Below, piece by piece: positions 18,512-27,698 of a stretch of DNA of 64,000 nucleotides (the first letter of the stretch is position 1; every line of letters starts with the position of its first letter). The stretch is from positions 118,757-182,756 of the forward strand of contig NZ_AZGA01000070.1 in the NCBI RefSeq assembly GCF_001436375.1. Direction: 5' to 3'. The translations under genes were made by a program, and so were the position numbers. This stretch comes from Agrilactobacillus composti DSM 18527 = JCM 14202 (GTDB lineage: Bacteria; Bacillota; Bacilli; Lactobacillales; Lactobacillaceae). Below the pieces are notes generated by a model, which saw nothing but the letters and a program-made list of their open reading frames with translations, was not told where the DNA came from and did no database searches.

Positions 18512-18721
18512 CTACTTGTTGGTAGGATGCACGTCAATCTGCACTGGAGAGTCTAAGTCAATAGTTTCAGAATAAGCCCGTAATAGATGAACTTTCATCT
18601 GCATCTTGGCTTCTTTCTTTGACATATTGTGACAAATTCTCTTCTCAGCGACAGGTTGGCCCAGATTATTTCTAAATAAACCAACCACTTCATAATCTGT
18701 AGCCCTTTGCGCGAACAACAT
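18512..18721 (-). CDS. Hypothetical protein, 69 residues
   Basis: I do not recognise the family. The ATG at 18721 has GGGGG seven bases upstream. An in-frame extension to 18787 is rejected because it crosses the promoter. The protein starts MLFAQRATDYEVVGLF, carries a K/R-rich centre with two short amphipathic stretches, and shows no signal peptide or membrane segment. The strong promoter and well-spaced ribosome binding site suggest it is a real, expressed gene. Confidence 0.65.
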   Translation of the reverse strand: MLFAQRATDYEVVGLFRNNLGQPVAEKRICHNMSKKEAKMQMKVHLLRAYSETIDLDSPVQIDVHPTNK

Positions 18722-18758
18722 CACTATACCCCCAAACATATTAATATCTTGTCTGATA

Positions 18759-18787
18759 TTTATAACACCTTTTGTCAGCAAAGGCAA
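18759..18787 (-). promoter_or_regulatory. Promoter of the 69-residue gene
   Basis: On the minus strand TTGCCT (18787-18782), a 17-bp spacer and TATAAA (18764-18759) with an extended -10 TG. It fixes the start of the downstream gene at 18721. Confidence 0.6.
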
Positions 18788-18862
18788 GGGGGATTTGAGG
18801 AGAAAATTATGAGACTATGGTGAGGCTTTCATGCCGTTCCAAATTGATGAAAATTGGTCTAG

Positions 18863-19237
18863 TTAAAAGTTTAAATAGCCCTCATGACCTTTACTAATTA
18901 AGGCCACATTATCCCCTTGGGCCTGTAAGTGTTGCACGCGCTTTTCGCCCCACTCTGACATGGCCACTAACAAATGACGCAGGGTTTTGCCTTCATTGGA
19001 TAGGGAATATTCTACCTTGGGTGGCACCTGATTATAAACTTGGCGAATAATAATATTGTCTGCTTCTAGTTCTCGCAGTTGCTGGGTCAGCATCTTTTGG
19101 GTAATGGCGGGGATGCGCCGCTTTAATTCCCCAGTCCGTAAGGGGCCTTTGCCCAAATGACATAAAATGATGGGTTTCCACTTACCGCCAATGACATCTA
19201 GCGTTGCTTCGACACCGATATGATAGATTTTTTCCAA
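18863..19237 (-). CDS. HxlR/DUF24-family transcriptional regulator
   Basis: About 124 residues from a TTG at 19237 (GAGGAG nine bases upstream); an in-frame ATG at 19270 would add 11 residues but lacks a ribosome binding site and lies in the probable promoter. The winged-helix core is clear: [21 protein letters not shown], then [24 protein letters not shown]. HxlR proteins such as YodB and CatR repress oxidoreductase genes and respond to quinones, diamide or aldehydes, often through one N-terminal cysteine. Here the cysteine in IILCHL is the only one near the N-terminus, in a helix and not at the usual CPxE site. It is divergent to the Old Yellow Enzyme gene and probably controls it. Confidence 0.85.
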   Translation of the reverse strand: MEKIYHIGVEATLDVIGGKWKPIILCHLGKGPLRTGELKRRIPAITQKMLTQQLRELEADNIIIRQVYNQVPPKVEYSLSNEGKTLRHLLVAMSEWGEKRVQHLQAQGDNVALISKGHEGYLNF

Positions 19238-19274
19238 AACGAAGCGCTCCTCTTCCTTGTTAAAATACATTAGG

Positions 19275-19286
19275 TACTTTTTAGTA
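19275..19286. promoter_or_regulatory. Candidate HxlR operator (TACT-N4-AGTA)
   Basis: TACTTTTTAGTA is a palindrome overlapping the HxlR promoter region. A wider repeat ACTTTTT (19276-19282) and AAAAAGT (19298-19304) surrounds it. Sites with TACT/AGTA arms are known for the HxlR-type regulators YodB and CatR. Confidence 0.4.
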
Positions 19287-19310
19287 ACTATGTTCCCAAA
19301 AAGTGCGTAC

Positions 19311-19338
19311 TTGTGGGCAATACCGTAACAGTTATACT
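19311..19338 (+). promoter_or_regulatory. Promoter of the Old Yellow Enzyme gene
   Basis: TTGTGG (19311-19316), 16-bp spacer, TATACT (19333-19338), 50 bp upstream of the start codon. It lies next to the candidate HxlR operator. Confidence 0.5.
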
Positions 19339-19387
19339 AACATATGTTGTCTGATATAACTAGCTATTGCGAAAGGAAGTATGTTTG

Positions 19388-20575
19388 ATGACCCACTATC
19401 AATTTCTAGAACCCCTAACGTTTAAAAATGGTTTAATTCTCAAAAATAGAATTGTTATGTCCCCTATGACCACCATGACCAGTTTTTACAATGGCATGGT
19501 CACCAGCGATGAAATCCACTATTACCAAACCCGTGCCGCCGGTCCTGGGCTGGTGATCACTGGCGTGGCCAATGTCAGTGCCAGCGGTAAAGGCTTTGAA
19601 GGCGAGCTGTCTGTAGCTTCAGATGACATGATCCCTGGCTTGACCCAACTGGCCCAGGCTATTCATCAAAATGGCACCAAAGCCATTCTGCAAATTTTCC
19701 ACGCGGGTCGCAAAACTAACCAGCAGATTCTTCGCGGTACTCAACCCGTGAGTGCCAGCGCCATTGCTGCCAGCTATCCAGCTGATTCCGAGACCCCTAG
19801 AGCCCTAAGTGTTGAAGAGATTCAAAGTATAATTGCCGACTTTGCTGCGGCTACGCAACGGGCAATTACCGCTGGCTTTGACGGCGTTGAACTCCATGGC
19901 GCCAATACTTACCTGCTCCAACAATTCTTTTCGGAAAATTCAAATCAACGGACGGATGCCTGGGGTGGTAGCTTTGAAAAGCGGCTGCACTTCCCCCTGG
20001 CTGTGATTAACGCCGTTCACCAGGCCATTGAAAACGCCACATCACGCCCTTTTGCCTTAGGTTATCGCATCTCCCCAGAAGAGATCGAAACACCTGGGAT
20101 TCGCCTAGCGGATTCATTGGCCTTCGTGGATCAAATCAAAACTAAAGTCGATTATATCCATCTGTCCATGGGCAGTTATCAACGAACTTCTTTAAATGAT
20201 CAAACCAACAACCAGACCCTTCTGTCCCAATTTGCCGCTCATACAAAGGGTGTCGTCCCTTTAATTGGTATTGGCGCCGTCACCACGCCAACTGATGCCC
20301 AGGCCGTCTTAGCAGATGGGGCTGAGCTAGTAGCGCTGGGGCGGGAATTATTAAGAGAACCCCAATGGGTGCAAAAAGTAACAGCCGGTGATTTAGGTGC
20401 CATCAGAACCCAAATGAGTCCCTTAGACATGGACGAGTTAGCTATTCCCAGCGTCATGCAAACATACCTGCGAACCAGCTTTTATCAAGTTATGAATTTC
20501 ACTGATGATTCCACTAACCAAGTCAATTACCAAAACACCTTAGCCCCGATGGAGGGCTTTGAAAAGAAACTTTGA
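19388..20575 (+). CDS. NADH-dependent flavin oxidoreductase (Old Yellow Enzyme family)
   Basis: 395 residues, FMN-binding TIM barrel. Typical features are NRIVMSPMTTM at about 22-32, the substrate-binding pair in GVELHGANTYLLQQFFS, and the C-terminal phosphate-binding GIGAVTTPTDA and ALGRELLREP. Members reduce activated C=C bonds in enones, quinones or nitro compounds. The ATG at 19388 has AAAGGAAG eight bases upstream; an upstream TTG in frame precedes that ribosome binding site and is rejected. The adjacent HxlR regulator suggests induction by electrophiles. Confidence 0.92.
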   Translation: MTHYQFLEPLTFKNGLILKNRIVMSPMTTMTSFYNGMVTSDEIHYYQTRAAGPGLVITGVANVSASGKGFEGELSVASDDMIPGLTQLAQAIHQNGTKAILQIFHAGRKTNQQILRGTQPVSASAIAASYPADSETPRALSVEEIQSIIADFAAATQRAITAGFDGVELHGANTYLLQQFFSENSNQRTDAWGGSFEKRLHFPLAVINAVHQAIENATSRPFALGYRISPEEIETPGIRLADSLAFVDQIKTKVDYIHLSMGSYQRTSLNDQTNNQTLLSQFAAHTKGVVPLIGIGAVTTPTDAQAVLADGAELVALGRELLREPQWVQKVTAGDLGAIRTQMSPLDMDELAIPSVMQTYLRTSFYQVMNFTDDSTNQVNYQNTLAPMEGFEKKL

Positions 20576-20582
20576 GCCATTG

Positions 20583-20622
20583 AAAAAAGCCTAGATTGCC
20601 AAAAATTGGTCTAGGCTTTTTT
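20583..20622. terminator. Bidirectional terminator, OYE gene and response regulator gene
   Basis: AAAAAAGCCTAGA pairs with TCTAGGCTTTTTT across a 14-nt loop. T and A runs flank the stem so it works for both convergent genes. Confidence 0.92.
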
Positions 20623-21230
20623 CAACGCATCCACTTATTTTTTTTCGCCACTTGAATAGCTTCCAGGCGATTGTGAACGCCCAATTTACTAAAAATGGCT
20701 GATAAATAATTCCGCACGGTGCCTTCAGATAAAAATAAAGTTGCCGCAATTTGTTTGGTGGGCAAGCCGCTGTCCGCTTCGGCTAATACCGCCATTTCTC
20801 GGTCGGTCAAAGGGTTATGCTCGGCGGATACCATATTCACCACTAACTCCGGGGCATAAACAGTTTTGCCGGTCATGACTTGGCGGATAACCGCAATCAA
20901 ATCATCACTGGGGCTATCTTTTAACAAATAACCAGCCACTTTCGCGGCCACCGCTTGCTGAAAATAGGTACTTTGGGCAAAGGTGGTTAAAATGATCACC
21001 TTGGTCTTCAAAGCGCTAGCTTGAATTTGGCTGGCCACTTCCAGGCCGGTCATTTGCGGCATTTCAATATCTAAAATGGCCACATCCGGTTGTAGTTTTT
21101 GAATCTGGGTCCAAGCCGTGGCACCGTCTTCAGCACTGCCTAGGACCTGTAAATCATCTTCTAAATTTAGAATTTGTGTTAAAGCTGAATTTAACATGCT
21201 TTGGTCTTCAGCTAAATATAAACTGATCAC
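20622..21230 (-). CDS. Response regulator, NarL/FixJ (LuxR) type
   Basis: 202 residues. A receiver domain (1-120) with acidic pocket E8/D9 and phosphoacceptor D54 in VAILDIEMP, a lysine in YLLKDSPSDDL, then a LuxR-type helix-turn-helix at about 140-200 containing LTDREMAVLAEADSGLPTKQIA. It resembles DesR and LiaR regulators. The start overlaps the end of the kinase gene by 4 bp, so the two are translationally coupled. It is the last gene of the ABC-kinase-regulator operon and probably controls that operon. Confidence 0.92.
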   Translation of the reverse strand: MISLYLAEDQSMLNSALTQILNLEDDLQVLGSAEDGATAWTQIQKLQPDVAILDIEMPQMTGLEVASQIQASALKTKVIILTTFAQSTYFQQAVAAKVAGYLLKDSPSDDLIAVIRQVMTGKTVYAPELVVNMVSAEHNPLTDREMAVLAEADSGLPTKQIAATLFLSEGTVRNYLSAIFSKLGVHNRLEAIQVAKKNKWMR

Positions 21231-22336
21231 GAATTTACCTCCTTTGGAATGGTCAAGGTCACCAAGGTACCTTGGCGGTTATGACTGATATCAAAATTAC
21301 CTTTGACTTCCGCCAAGCGGGCCTGCATCCCCTTGATGCCGTTGGAGCCCGCTCGCACAAAATTGGTGGCCTGGCCGTCATCTAATATCTGGACTTCATA
21401 ATGGGTTGACGTTTCTGAAAAATCAATTTGAGCCTGGTGAGCTTTGGCATGGCGAATGATATTGGTGATAGCCTCAGTCAATACCGCCCCAAAGCGATTT
21501 TGCACAGCCGTGGGCCAATTACTGGCGGCTTCTTCCCCCTGAGTCAACAGAATCACTTTGGCTTGGGCTAAGTTTTGGGCTTGGGTCAATAGGACTTCCC
21601 CAATGGATTCTTCATGCAAACCATTGACAATGGTTCGAACTAATTGCAAATTCTCCCGGCTGGTCTGGGCAATATCTTGCAATTCTCCACTGACCTTATC
21701 TGGGGCCTTTTGTAATAACTTCTGGGCCAGTTCGGCTTTTAAAGTGATCATGGAAAAACTCTGTCCCAAGGTGTCATGCAAGTCCCGGGCAATCCGCTCC
21801 CGTTCCCCTCGGCGGACCAAGTTCTCCAGACGGCGGTTGGTTTGTTGGAGTTGTCGCCGCTGGACGATAGAACGGGCGAACCAATAACTTACTAAAGGTG
21901 ATACCAGTGGGAAAAACAAGCCCACCATACCGATTTGAAAATGTGCAAAATCTTGGGGTGCCACAAATCCCAATTGAATCAAAGCTATGGCAACAAGGGC
22001 ATAGTACGTGCCCACAAACCAATGGAAATATTTTCTCGGGTAACTGGCAATGATAAAGGAAATCTGCCAACCGGGAAAAATAATCATATAAAAATTAAAC
22101 GTAAAAATCGCAAAGGCCCCGGTCAATAACAACTCCAAGGGAATCGTCAGCCGCCGTGCGCTAGGAACTTCTGAAACTAACACGTAAAGTACCAAAAAAA
22201 CCCCACAAAGTATTAGCCACAAGATATCGGCGTTACTTTTCACCGGTAAATACAACATAATCGAAAACGGCAAATAGAGCAACCAGACATAGCTGGCCCA
22301 TTGCAAATTGTGCAGCCATCCAAAGCGTTTACCCAT
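21227..22336 (-). CDS. Sensor histidine kinase, HisKA_3 (DesK-like)
   Basis: 369 residues. About five to six membrane helices fill residues 10-160 with hardly any extracellular loop, as in DesK-type membrane-state sensors. The phosphoacceptor H187 is in ERIARDLHDTLGQ. The ATPase part has the N box EAITNIIRHAKA and a short G region around SNGIKGMQARL. The first glycine-rich box reads LDDGQATN and lacks the second glycine usually seen (DDGxG). The gene overlaps the permease gene by 8 bp. The stimulus is probably membrane perturbation or an antimicrobial handled by the ABC transporter, as inferred from context. Confidence 0.9.
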   Translation of the reverse strand: MGKRFGWLHNLQWASYVWLLYLPFSIMLYLPVKSNADILWLILCGVFLVLYVLVSEVPSARRLTIPLELLLTGAFAIFTFNFYMIIFPGWQISFIIASYPRKYFHWFVGTYYALVAIALIQLGFVAPQDFAHFQIGMVGLFFPLVSPLVSYWFARSIVQRRQLQQTNRRLENLVRRGERERIARDLHDTLGQSFSMITLKAELAQKLLQKAPDKVSGELQDIAQTSRENLQLVRTIVNGLHEESIGEVLLTQAQNLAQAKVILLTQGEEAASNWPTAVQNRFGAVLTEAITNIIRHAKAHQAQIDFSETSTHYEVQILDDGQATNFVRAGSNGIKGMQARLAEVKGNFDISHNRQGTLVTLTIPKEVNS

Positions 22337-23096
22337 GATCTAACACAACACCTTTTCTTGCCGTGCGTTTGGCCATCAGAATAACTAAAGCTACCCCTAA
22401 ACCTAACCAAGCCAAAACGCCGCCAACATTCATTAAATCAACTTTACCATTGGTCAATACATGACTCAAGCTGTTGTTGGCAAAATACGTGGGTGTGAGC
22501 TTGCCAATGGTCTGCAGCCAATTGGGCAACATATTGATGGGCCACCAAAGGCCGCTGACCACCGCCATGGGAAAGGTCACCAAATTGCTGACCACGCTGA
22601 GGGTCTCTTGCCGCTTGATAAAAGACATAGCGGTGCCGATGAGCAATAACGGAATTTGGCATAAGATCACCAGACCAAAGATATTCAGCCACTGGTTGGC
22701 ACTGAGGCTCACCTGATTTAAAAACACGGCCAGCGCCCCTAAAACTACCACTGCCCCCAAGTTGATTCCCAGGATGCAAATAAAGACCGAGATATAATAA
22801 GGCAACGTGCCTTTGGGGGCCAAACTCAAGAATACCAATAACCCTTGATCCCGATCCCGCTTTAAAATTGAGGCAATCCCGAAAATGGCACTGATCAAGA
22901 TGCTATAAACAATCATACTGCCCATATAGGTCTTGGCAAATTGCTGCTGCTGGGTACTGGATCCGGTAACCATCATCACTTTGGTGAATAGGACGTAAAA
23001 ACCTGCGGGCATGAGAATAGAAAAGAAGAAGAACGATAAATTTCGGAAAATGAGACGCTTGCCATCAAAGCGCAGTTGATTCAGTATAGTTTTCAT
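22329..23096 (-). CDS. ABC-2 type transporter permease
   Basis: 255 residues with about six membrane helices and the ABC-2 permease layout: a cytoplasmic N-terminus, a large loop after helix 1 (about 45-60) and a paired hairpin near VSGLWWPINMLPNWLQ. It pairs with the upstream ATPase gene (7 bp gap). Such two-gene ABC exporters next to a DesKR/LiaSR-like system often export lipids, bacteriocins or antibiotics. The substrate is not visible from sequence. Confidence 0.88.
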   Translation of the reverse strand: MKTILNQLRFDGKRLIFRNLSFFFFSILMPAGFYVLFTKVMMVTGSSTQQQQFAKTYMGSMIVYSILISAIFGIASILKRDRDQGLLVFLSLAPKGTLPYYISVFICILGINLGAVVVLGALAVFLNQVSLSANQWLNIFGLVILCQIPLLLIGTAMSFIKRQETLSVVSNLVTFPMAVVSGLWWPINMLPNWLQTIGKLTPTYFANNSLSHVLTNGKVDLMNVGGVLAWLGLGVALVILMAKRTARKGVVLDHG

Positions 23097-23103
23097 ATTA
23101 AGC

Positions 23104-23976
23104 CTACTTTCCAGTCATCTGAATGAAGATGTCTTCTAGGGATTTGCGGGTAACACTGATTTGATGCAGTTGATCTAGTAAAGGAACTAGGGCCTTTAAG
23201 GTCAAGTCACCGTCCGTACTATGGATTTTTAGTAACAGACCAGTTTGTTGGACATTGGTGACGGCAGGCAGGCCCTTAAAAATCGCAGGCTGCAGTTCGG
23301 TTCGACATGAAATGACGGTCTCCAGGTGCTGGGCTTGCAGTTCATCTAGGGTGCCTTGAAAAGTGAAACGGCCATCCTGTAGGATCAAAAGTCGATCAGC
23401 AATTTGTTGAATTTCTTCTAAATAATGGCTGGTAATGATCATGGTTTTCCCTTGTTGGCGTAAGGTTTCAATATGCTGCCAAAAATCTTGGCGCGCTTTA
23501 GCATCCATCCCCGCGGTGGGTTCATCTAAAAATAACAAATCCGGGTTACCAACTAACGCCATGCCAAAGGTGACCCGCCGCAATTGGCCCCCGGATAAAC
23601 TGGTTATGCGCTGATTGCCTTGGGCTTGTAAGCCAATCTCCGTTAATATTGCCTGGGGATCTAAAGCCTTAGGATATTGTGCGGCGGCTTCTTGGAGCAT
23701 TTCTAAAACTGTAATCCCACTGAGACGCATATCCCCTTGTAACATGGAACCAAGGTGGGCTTTGTTAAAAGCTGTACCGGGTTTTTGATCTAGCACCGTA
23801 GCTGCCCCGTGGGCCGGTAAGAGACCCAGTAAAATATTTAAGAGAGTGGACTTACCCGCCCCATTTTCACCGATGAGGCCGATGATCTCGCCCTTTTCAA
23901 CCGTGAAGTCGATATCTTTTAAGACCTGTTTACTACCGTAATTAAATTTTAAATGGGTCGCTTGAATGACTGTCAT
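23104..23976 (-). CDS. ABC transporter ATP-binding protein
   Basis: 290 residues. Walker A GENGAGKST at 36-44, signature SLSGGQLRRVTFG at about 140, Walker B LLFLDEPTAGMDAK and the H-loop SHYLEE. The C-terminal about 80 residues form the extra domain common in CcmA/YtrB-like exporters. The start ATG at 23976 has AGAGAGG upstream. It is the first gene of a four-gene operon with the permease, kinase and regulator. Confidence 0.92.
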   Translation of the reverse strand: MTVIQATHLKFNYGSKQVLKDIDFTVEKGEIIGLIGENGAGKSTLLNILLGLLPAHGAATVLDQKPGTAFNKAHLGSMLQGDMRLSGITVLEMLQEAAAQYPKALDPQAILTEIGLQAQGNQRITSLSGGQLRRVTFGMALVGNPDLLFLDEPTAGMDAKARQDFWQHIETLRQQGKTMIITSHYLEEIQQIADRLLILQDGRFTFQGTLDELQAQHLETVISCRTELQPAIFKGLPAVTNVQQTGLLLKIHSTDGDLTLKALVPLLDQLHQISVTRKSLEDIFIQMTGK

Positions 23977-24094
23977 TATTTAACACCTCTCTGTAGCTTT
24001 ATGATGACTTTATCTTAACTTAAATTCTGCCCAAGCAGTAGTTGGCTTTGTCACCAAATAGCTGTGACATTTGTCATGTTGGTCAATTAACCGT

Positions 24095-24141
24095 AAAAAA
24101 AGCGCGTCCAGATAATCTTTTATTATCTGAATTCGCTTTCA
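24095..24141 (-). terminator. Terminator of the malic enzyme gene
   Basis: CAGATAAT/ATTATCTG arms with GCG/CGC outer pairs and AAAGCG/CGCTTT flanks; seven T residues follow on the minus strand. Confidence 0.88.
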
Positions 24142-24182
24142 TTTTAAAGCCTAATTATTGCTTGATTGGTAAGTATATCCCC

Positions 24183-25367
24183 TTAGTTGCGGATCACACT
24201 AGCTTTGGCATGGACCGCATCCTCAACAGCCTGAGCTACCACTTTCGCCACACCGGGTTGGAAGGCATCCGGCATGATATTGGTAGGCGTCAACTCATTA
24301 TCCGGGATCAAACTAGCAATCCCAGCAGCGGCTGCCAGTTGCATTGCAATGGTGATATCAGTGGCTTGAGCATCCAGTGCCCCTCTGAAGATACCAGGAA
24401 AGGCCAGCACATTGTTGATTTGATTAGGAAAGTCACTACGACCAGTAGCGGCAATATAAGCCCCAGCGGCCAGAGCTTCATCAGGATAAATTTCTGGCAC
24501 GGGGTTAGCCATGGCAAAAATCACTGGCTTAGCCGCCATCGTTTTGATCCAGGCTGGTTTTAAGACCCCTGGTGCCGAAACGCCGATGAAAATATCTGCA
24601 TCGACTAACGCGTCTTCTAGCGTGCCGGCTAGTTTTTCTCGATTGGTCACTTTAGCAATGGCCGCATGATGGGCCGGGAGCTTGGCGGCGTCATTTTCAT
24701 TGAGAATGCCCACTTTATCCACAATCACAATATTTTTGGCCCCAGCGGCTAAAAACTTCTTAGCGACCGAAAGCCCTGCAGAGCCGCCACCATTGATCAC
24801 GATTCGAACAGATGCCAAGGTCTTGTCAATGAGTTTCAAGCTATTCAAGACCGCTGCTAAAACCACAATTGCGGTCCCATGTTGGTCATCGTGAAAGATG
24901 GGAATGTCACATTCTTCAATCAAGCGGCGTTCAATTTCAAAACACCGCGGGGCACTGATATCTTCTAAATTGATGCCCCCAAATGTTGGGGCAATGGCCT
25001 TCACGGTTTGAATAATAGTCTCCGTGTCTTGGGTATCTAACACAATCGGGATAGCATCCACATTGGCAAAGCGTTTGAACAAAGCGGCTTTGCCTTCCAT
25101 AACCGGCATAGCTGCTTCGGGGCCAATGTTCCCCAAACCTAAAACCGCCGAACCATCACTGACCACCGCCACGGTGTTTTTCTTGATGGTTAGGGTTCTT
25201 GCCAGCTTGGGATCAGCAGCGATAGCTGAAGAAACAGCCGCGACACCTGGTGTATAAGCCACACTCAAATCGTGTTTATTATTCACTTCAATTGTTGGTT
25301 CAACAGCTAGTTTCCCCCCATGAATTTTCGCTTGTTCTAATGCAAGTATTTTAACATCTTGATGCAT
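24183..25367 (-). CDS. Malic enzyme (oxaloacetate-decarboxylating), MaeE/YtsJ type
   Basis: 394 residues. Oxidative decarboxylation of malate to pyruvate, CO2 and NAD(P)H. Motifs include [10 protein letters not shown], the metal-binding [12 protein letters not shown] and the nucleotide-binding [13 protein letters not shown]. The length fits the short bacterial type without a phosphotransacetylase domain. The ATG at 25367 has GGAGG upstream. The adjacent two-component system is OmpR/EnvZ-like, not the CitA-like MaeKR pair known from Lacticaseibacillus casei, and no maeP transporter is next to it. Coenzyme preference cannot be read from the sequence. Confidence 0.93.
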   Translation of the reverse strand: MHQDVKILALEQAKIHGGKLAVEPTIEVNNKHDLSVAYTPGVAAVSSAIAADPKLARTLTIKKNTVAVVSDGSAVLGLGNIGPEAAMPVMEGKAALFKRFANVDAIPIVLDTQDTETIIQTVKAIAPTFGGINLEDISAPRCFEIERRLIEECDIPIFHDDQHGTAIVVLAAVLNSLKLIDKTLASVRIVINGGGSAGLSVAKKFLAAGAKNIVIVDKVGILNENDAAKLPAHHAAIAKVTNREKLAGTLEDALVDADIFIGVSAPGVLKPAWIKTMAAKPVIFAMANPVPEIYPDEALAAGAYIAATGRSDFPNQINNVLAFPGIFRGALDAQATDITIAMQLAAAAGIASLIPDNELTPTNIMPDAFQPGVAKVVAQAVEDAVHAKASVIRN

Positions 25368-25564
25368 TTTGTGAGCCTCCTTAGCTAAATGACTTTAAAC
25401 ATTAACGTCATAATTATGATTTGAACAACCACTATGATTGCGCTACCTAAAATGCTACCATAAATGCACTAAGTAAAGTAATTATAATGGCTAATTTTCT
25501 CGGCAACTACTATCCGCAAGACACATAACGACTGTTACACCAAAATGAAAGGACGCTGGATTTT

Positions 25565-26266
25565 TTGAAAACAACTTTGTTACTCGTAGAAGACGAACCG
25601 GGTCTAGCCGATTCACTCAAAACCGAATTTGAATTGGAGGACATGCAGGTCATCTGGGCCAAGGACGGCTTAGAGGCTTTGGCTAAATTCAAAGCCAATC
25701 AAAATCAAATTCAACTAATCATTTTGGACTGGATGTTACCTAAATTGGATGGTTTTGGCGTTTTACGGCGTATTCGCAGAACCAGCCAAGTGCCGATAAT
25801 CATGCTGACTGCTCGCGACTACATCGGTGATAAAGTAGCCGGCCTCAGTGGTGGGGCTGATGACTACATCACTAAACCCTTTGAAATGGAAGAGCTCTTG
25901 GTCCGGATCGAAGTTGCCCTGCGGCACAGCCAGCAAAATACCGCCTTTAACACGGGTTATCACATTGATGACCTCAGTGTGGACACCGATACCAAGCGTG
26001 TCCAACGCCATGGCCTGATTATTCCTTTGACCCAGCGGGAATATGAATTACTCCTAGTTTTATTAGCCCACCAGGACCAGCCTTGCCCTAGAGATGACCT
26101 GTTGGATGCCGTTTGGGGCATTGATTTTGATGGCCAACCTAATATTTTGGATGTTTATGTTCGCAATCTTCGGGCTAAAATTGATGCCAACTCAAGCGAA
26201 AAAAAGTTGATCCATACCATTCGTGGCATTGGCTATATGATTTCTGACAATGTCGCAGCCTTATAA
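25565..26266 (+). CDS. Response regulator, OmpR/PhoB type
   Basis: 233 residues. Receiver domain with E9/D10 and phosphoacceptor D55 in LIILDWMLPKLDG, T/S residue in MLTARDY and lysine in DDYITKPF; then a winged-helix domain (about 135-230) ending with LDVYVRNLRAKID and HTIRGIGYMI. The start is TTG at 25565 with AAAGGA upstream; no ATG fits. The downstream kinase gene follows by 17 bp. It is divergent from the malic enzyme gene, but a regulatory link is not shown. Confidence 0.93.
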   Translation: MKTTLLLVEDEPGLADSLKTEFELEDMQVIWAKDGLEALAKFKANQNQIQLIILDWMLPKLDGFGVLRRIRRTSQVPIIMLTARDYIGDKVAGLSGGADDYITKPFEMEELLVRIEVALRHSQQNTAFNTGYHIDDLSVDTDTKRVQRHGLIIPLTQREYELLLVLLAHQDQPCPRDDLLDAVWGIDFDGQPNILDVYVRNLRAKIDANSSEKKLIHTIRGIGYMISDNVAAL

Positions 26267-26283
26267 ATCAGGTGATTTTATTG

Positions 26284-27678
26284 ATGAAAATGAAAAATCA
26301 ATCCAGTGCCGCCATCATGTTGCGCCATTTAATGGCCATGGTCGTCTTCATTACCCTATCCCTAGGTATGTTAATTGTGATTGCGGTTGGCCATCAGTTG
26401 CTAGAAGAGGTCACTATCACTTCCGCCCATACAATGACTAGTTTAAAAAAAACCGATATCGATAGCGATAATGATTGGGATACTTGGCGTAAAAATAGCA
26501 CTTTAGATACCAGCTCCAGTTATATTTCGATTTACAATATGCGAGCCGATGCCAAAGTGAAACACTATTATTCCCCCAACACGGTTAAACTTCTGGCCAG
26601 CAAGCCAGTGGCCGTGCCGCTCATTCGAAATTTATATTATCGTCCCGACAAAGGCTTATTTTTTCACCAAATGGTTCACGCTCGGGGTATTAAATATGAA
26701 CTTTGGCAAAGTGTCCAAAATCAAATGGCAATTTTAGGCCGCGTCCTGACGGTGACAATTTTGTTGCTGATTTTAACCTTGTTCGTAAGTCCCTTTTATA
26801 TCCGTCGACTCACCCACAAGTTGACAGATTCTCTGCGCACCCTCTCCCAAAGTACTCAAACCATTATCACCGCCGATCAGCCGGATACTGATGCCACACA
26901 ATTGCCCGTCCCTAAATACCCCACGGAGGTTACTGACTTAGCCACCAGCTTCAATGCCCTGCTTGCCCAATTGCACCAACGGCAGGAACAACAGAAAAGT
27001 TTTGTGATGAATGCTGCCCATGAATTACGCACGCCCATTGCAACCATCAGAAGTCATGCCCAACTGATTGAACGCCACGCCGCAGAACATCCTGAAATTG
27101 TTCCCAAATCCGTCACTTACATTATTGACGAATCCCGCCAAATGCAACAACTCATTGATGAGTTGTTACAACTTTCCCATGCGGATCAATTACCCCTGCA
27201 AACACAGCGCTTTAATTTAAGTACCACCTTAGACGATCTGCTCCAACAATTGAATCCCACCATTGTTCAAACCATCACCAGCGCTATCGCACCGGCTATC
27301 TTCATTGATGGCAATGCGGCAGCCCTGGTCCAGATCGTCGACAATTTAATCACCAATGCTGCGAAATACTCGCCTGAAAATAGCACCATTCACGTTACTT
27401 TGAAACAAGCTGGGCCTGATCAAGTTAGCCTAGCCGTCGCCGATCAAGGCCGTGGCATTGATTCCAAAGACAGAGCTCATATTTTCGAACGTTTTTACCG
27501 CAGTGCCGATGTGCGAGGTGCGGTGCCAGGCACCGGGTTAGGCCTAGCCATTGCCGACCAGCTGGCTAAAATGAGCCATGGCCATTTTGAAATCACCGCC
27601 AATCACCCCCAGGGGACAATCATCCAGCTTATACTCACCCTGCAGCAACCCACTACAACAGCGCAAAAGACTGATTAA
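26284..27678 (+). CDS. Sensor histidine kinase, EnvZ/PhoR-like
   Basis: 464 residues. Two membrane helices (about 15-40 and 155-180) enclose an extracytoplasmic sensor region of about 110 residues, then a HAMP-like segment, the phosphoacceptor H246 in AAHELRTPIATIR, N box DNLITNAAKYSP, G1 DQGRGID and G2 GTGLGLAIADQL. The ATG at 26284 has AGGTGA eight bases upstream; a GTG four codons earlier overlaps that site. The operon ends with a clear terminator. Confidence 0.93.
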   Translation: MKMKNQSSAAIMLRHLMAMVVFITLSLGMLIVIAVGHQLLEEVTITSAHTMTSLKKTDIDSDNDWDTWRKNSTLDTSSSYISIYNMRADAKVKHYYSPNTVKLLASKPVAVPLIRNLYYRPDKGLFFHQMVHARGIKYELWQSVQNQMAILGRVLTVTILLLILTLFVSPFYIRRLTHKLTDSLRTLSQSTQTIITADQPDTDATQLPVPKYPTEVTDLATSFNALLAQLHQRQEQQKSFVMNAAHELRTPIATIRSHAQLIERHAAEHPEIVPKSVTYIIDESRQMQQLIDELLQLSHADQLPLQTQRFNLSTTLDDLLQQLNPTIVQTITSAIAPAIFIDGNAAALVQIVDNLITNAAKYSPENSTIHVTLKQAGPDQVSLAVADQGRGIDSKDRAHIFERFYRSADVRGAVPGTGLGLAIADQLAKMSHGHFEITANHPQGTIIQLILTLQQPTTTAQKTD

Positions 27679-27698
27679 TTCTTTTGCGCTGTTTTTTG
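27657..27698 (+). terminator. Terminator of the OmpR-type operon
   Basis: ACAGCGCAAAAG pairs with CTTTTGCGCTGT, loop of 11 nt, then T6. The stop codon of the kinase is in the loop. Confidence 0.9.

Noticed and set aside
24042..24563. 173-codon ORF on the plus strand
   Set aside because: It is antisense to the malic enzyme, lacks a ribosome binding site and shows no family similarity.
25565..27678. MaeKR-like malate two-component system
   Set aside because: The kinase and regulator are OmpR/EnvZ-like, not of the CitA/CitB type; adjacency to the malic enzyme gene is not proof of function.
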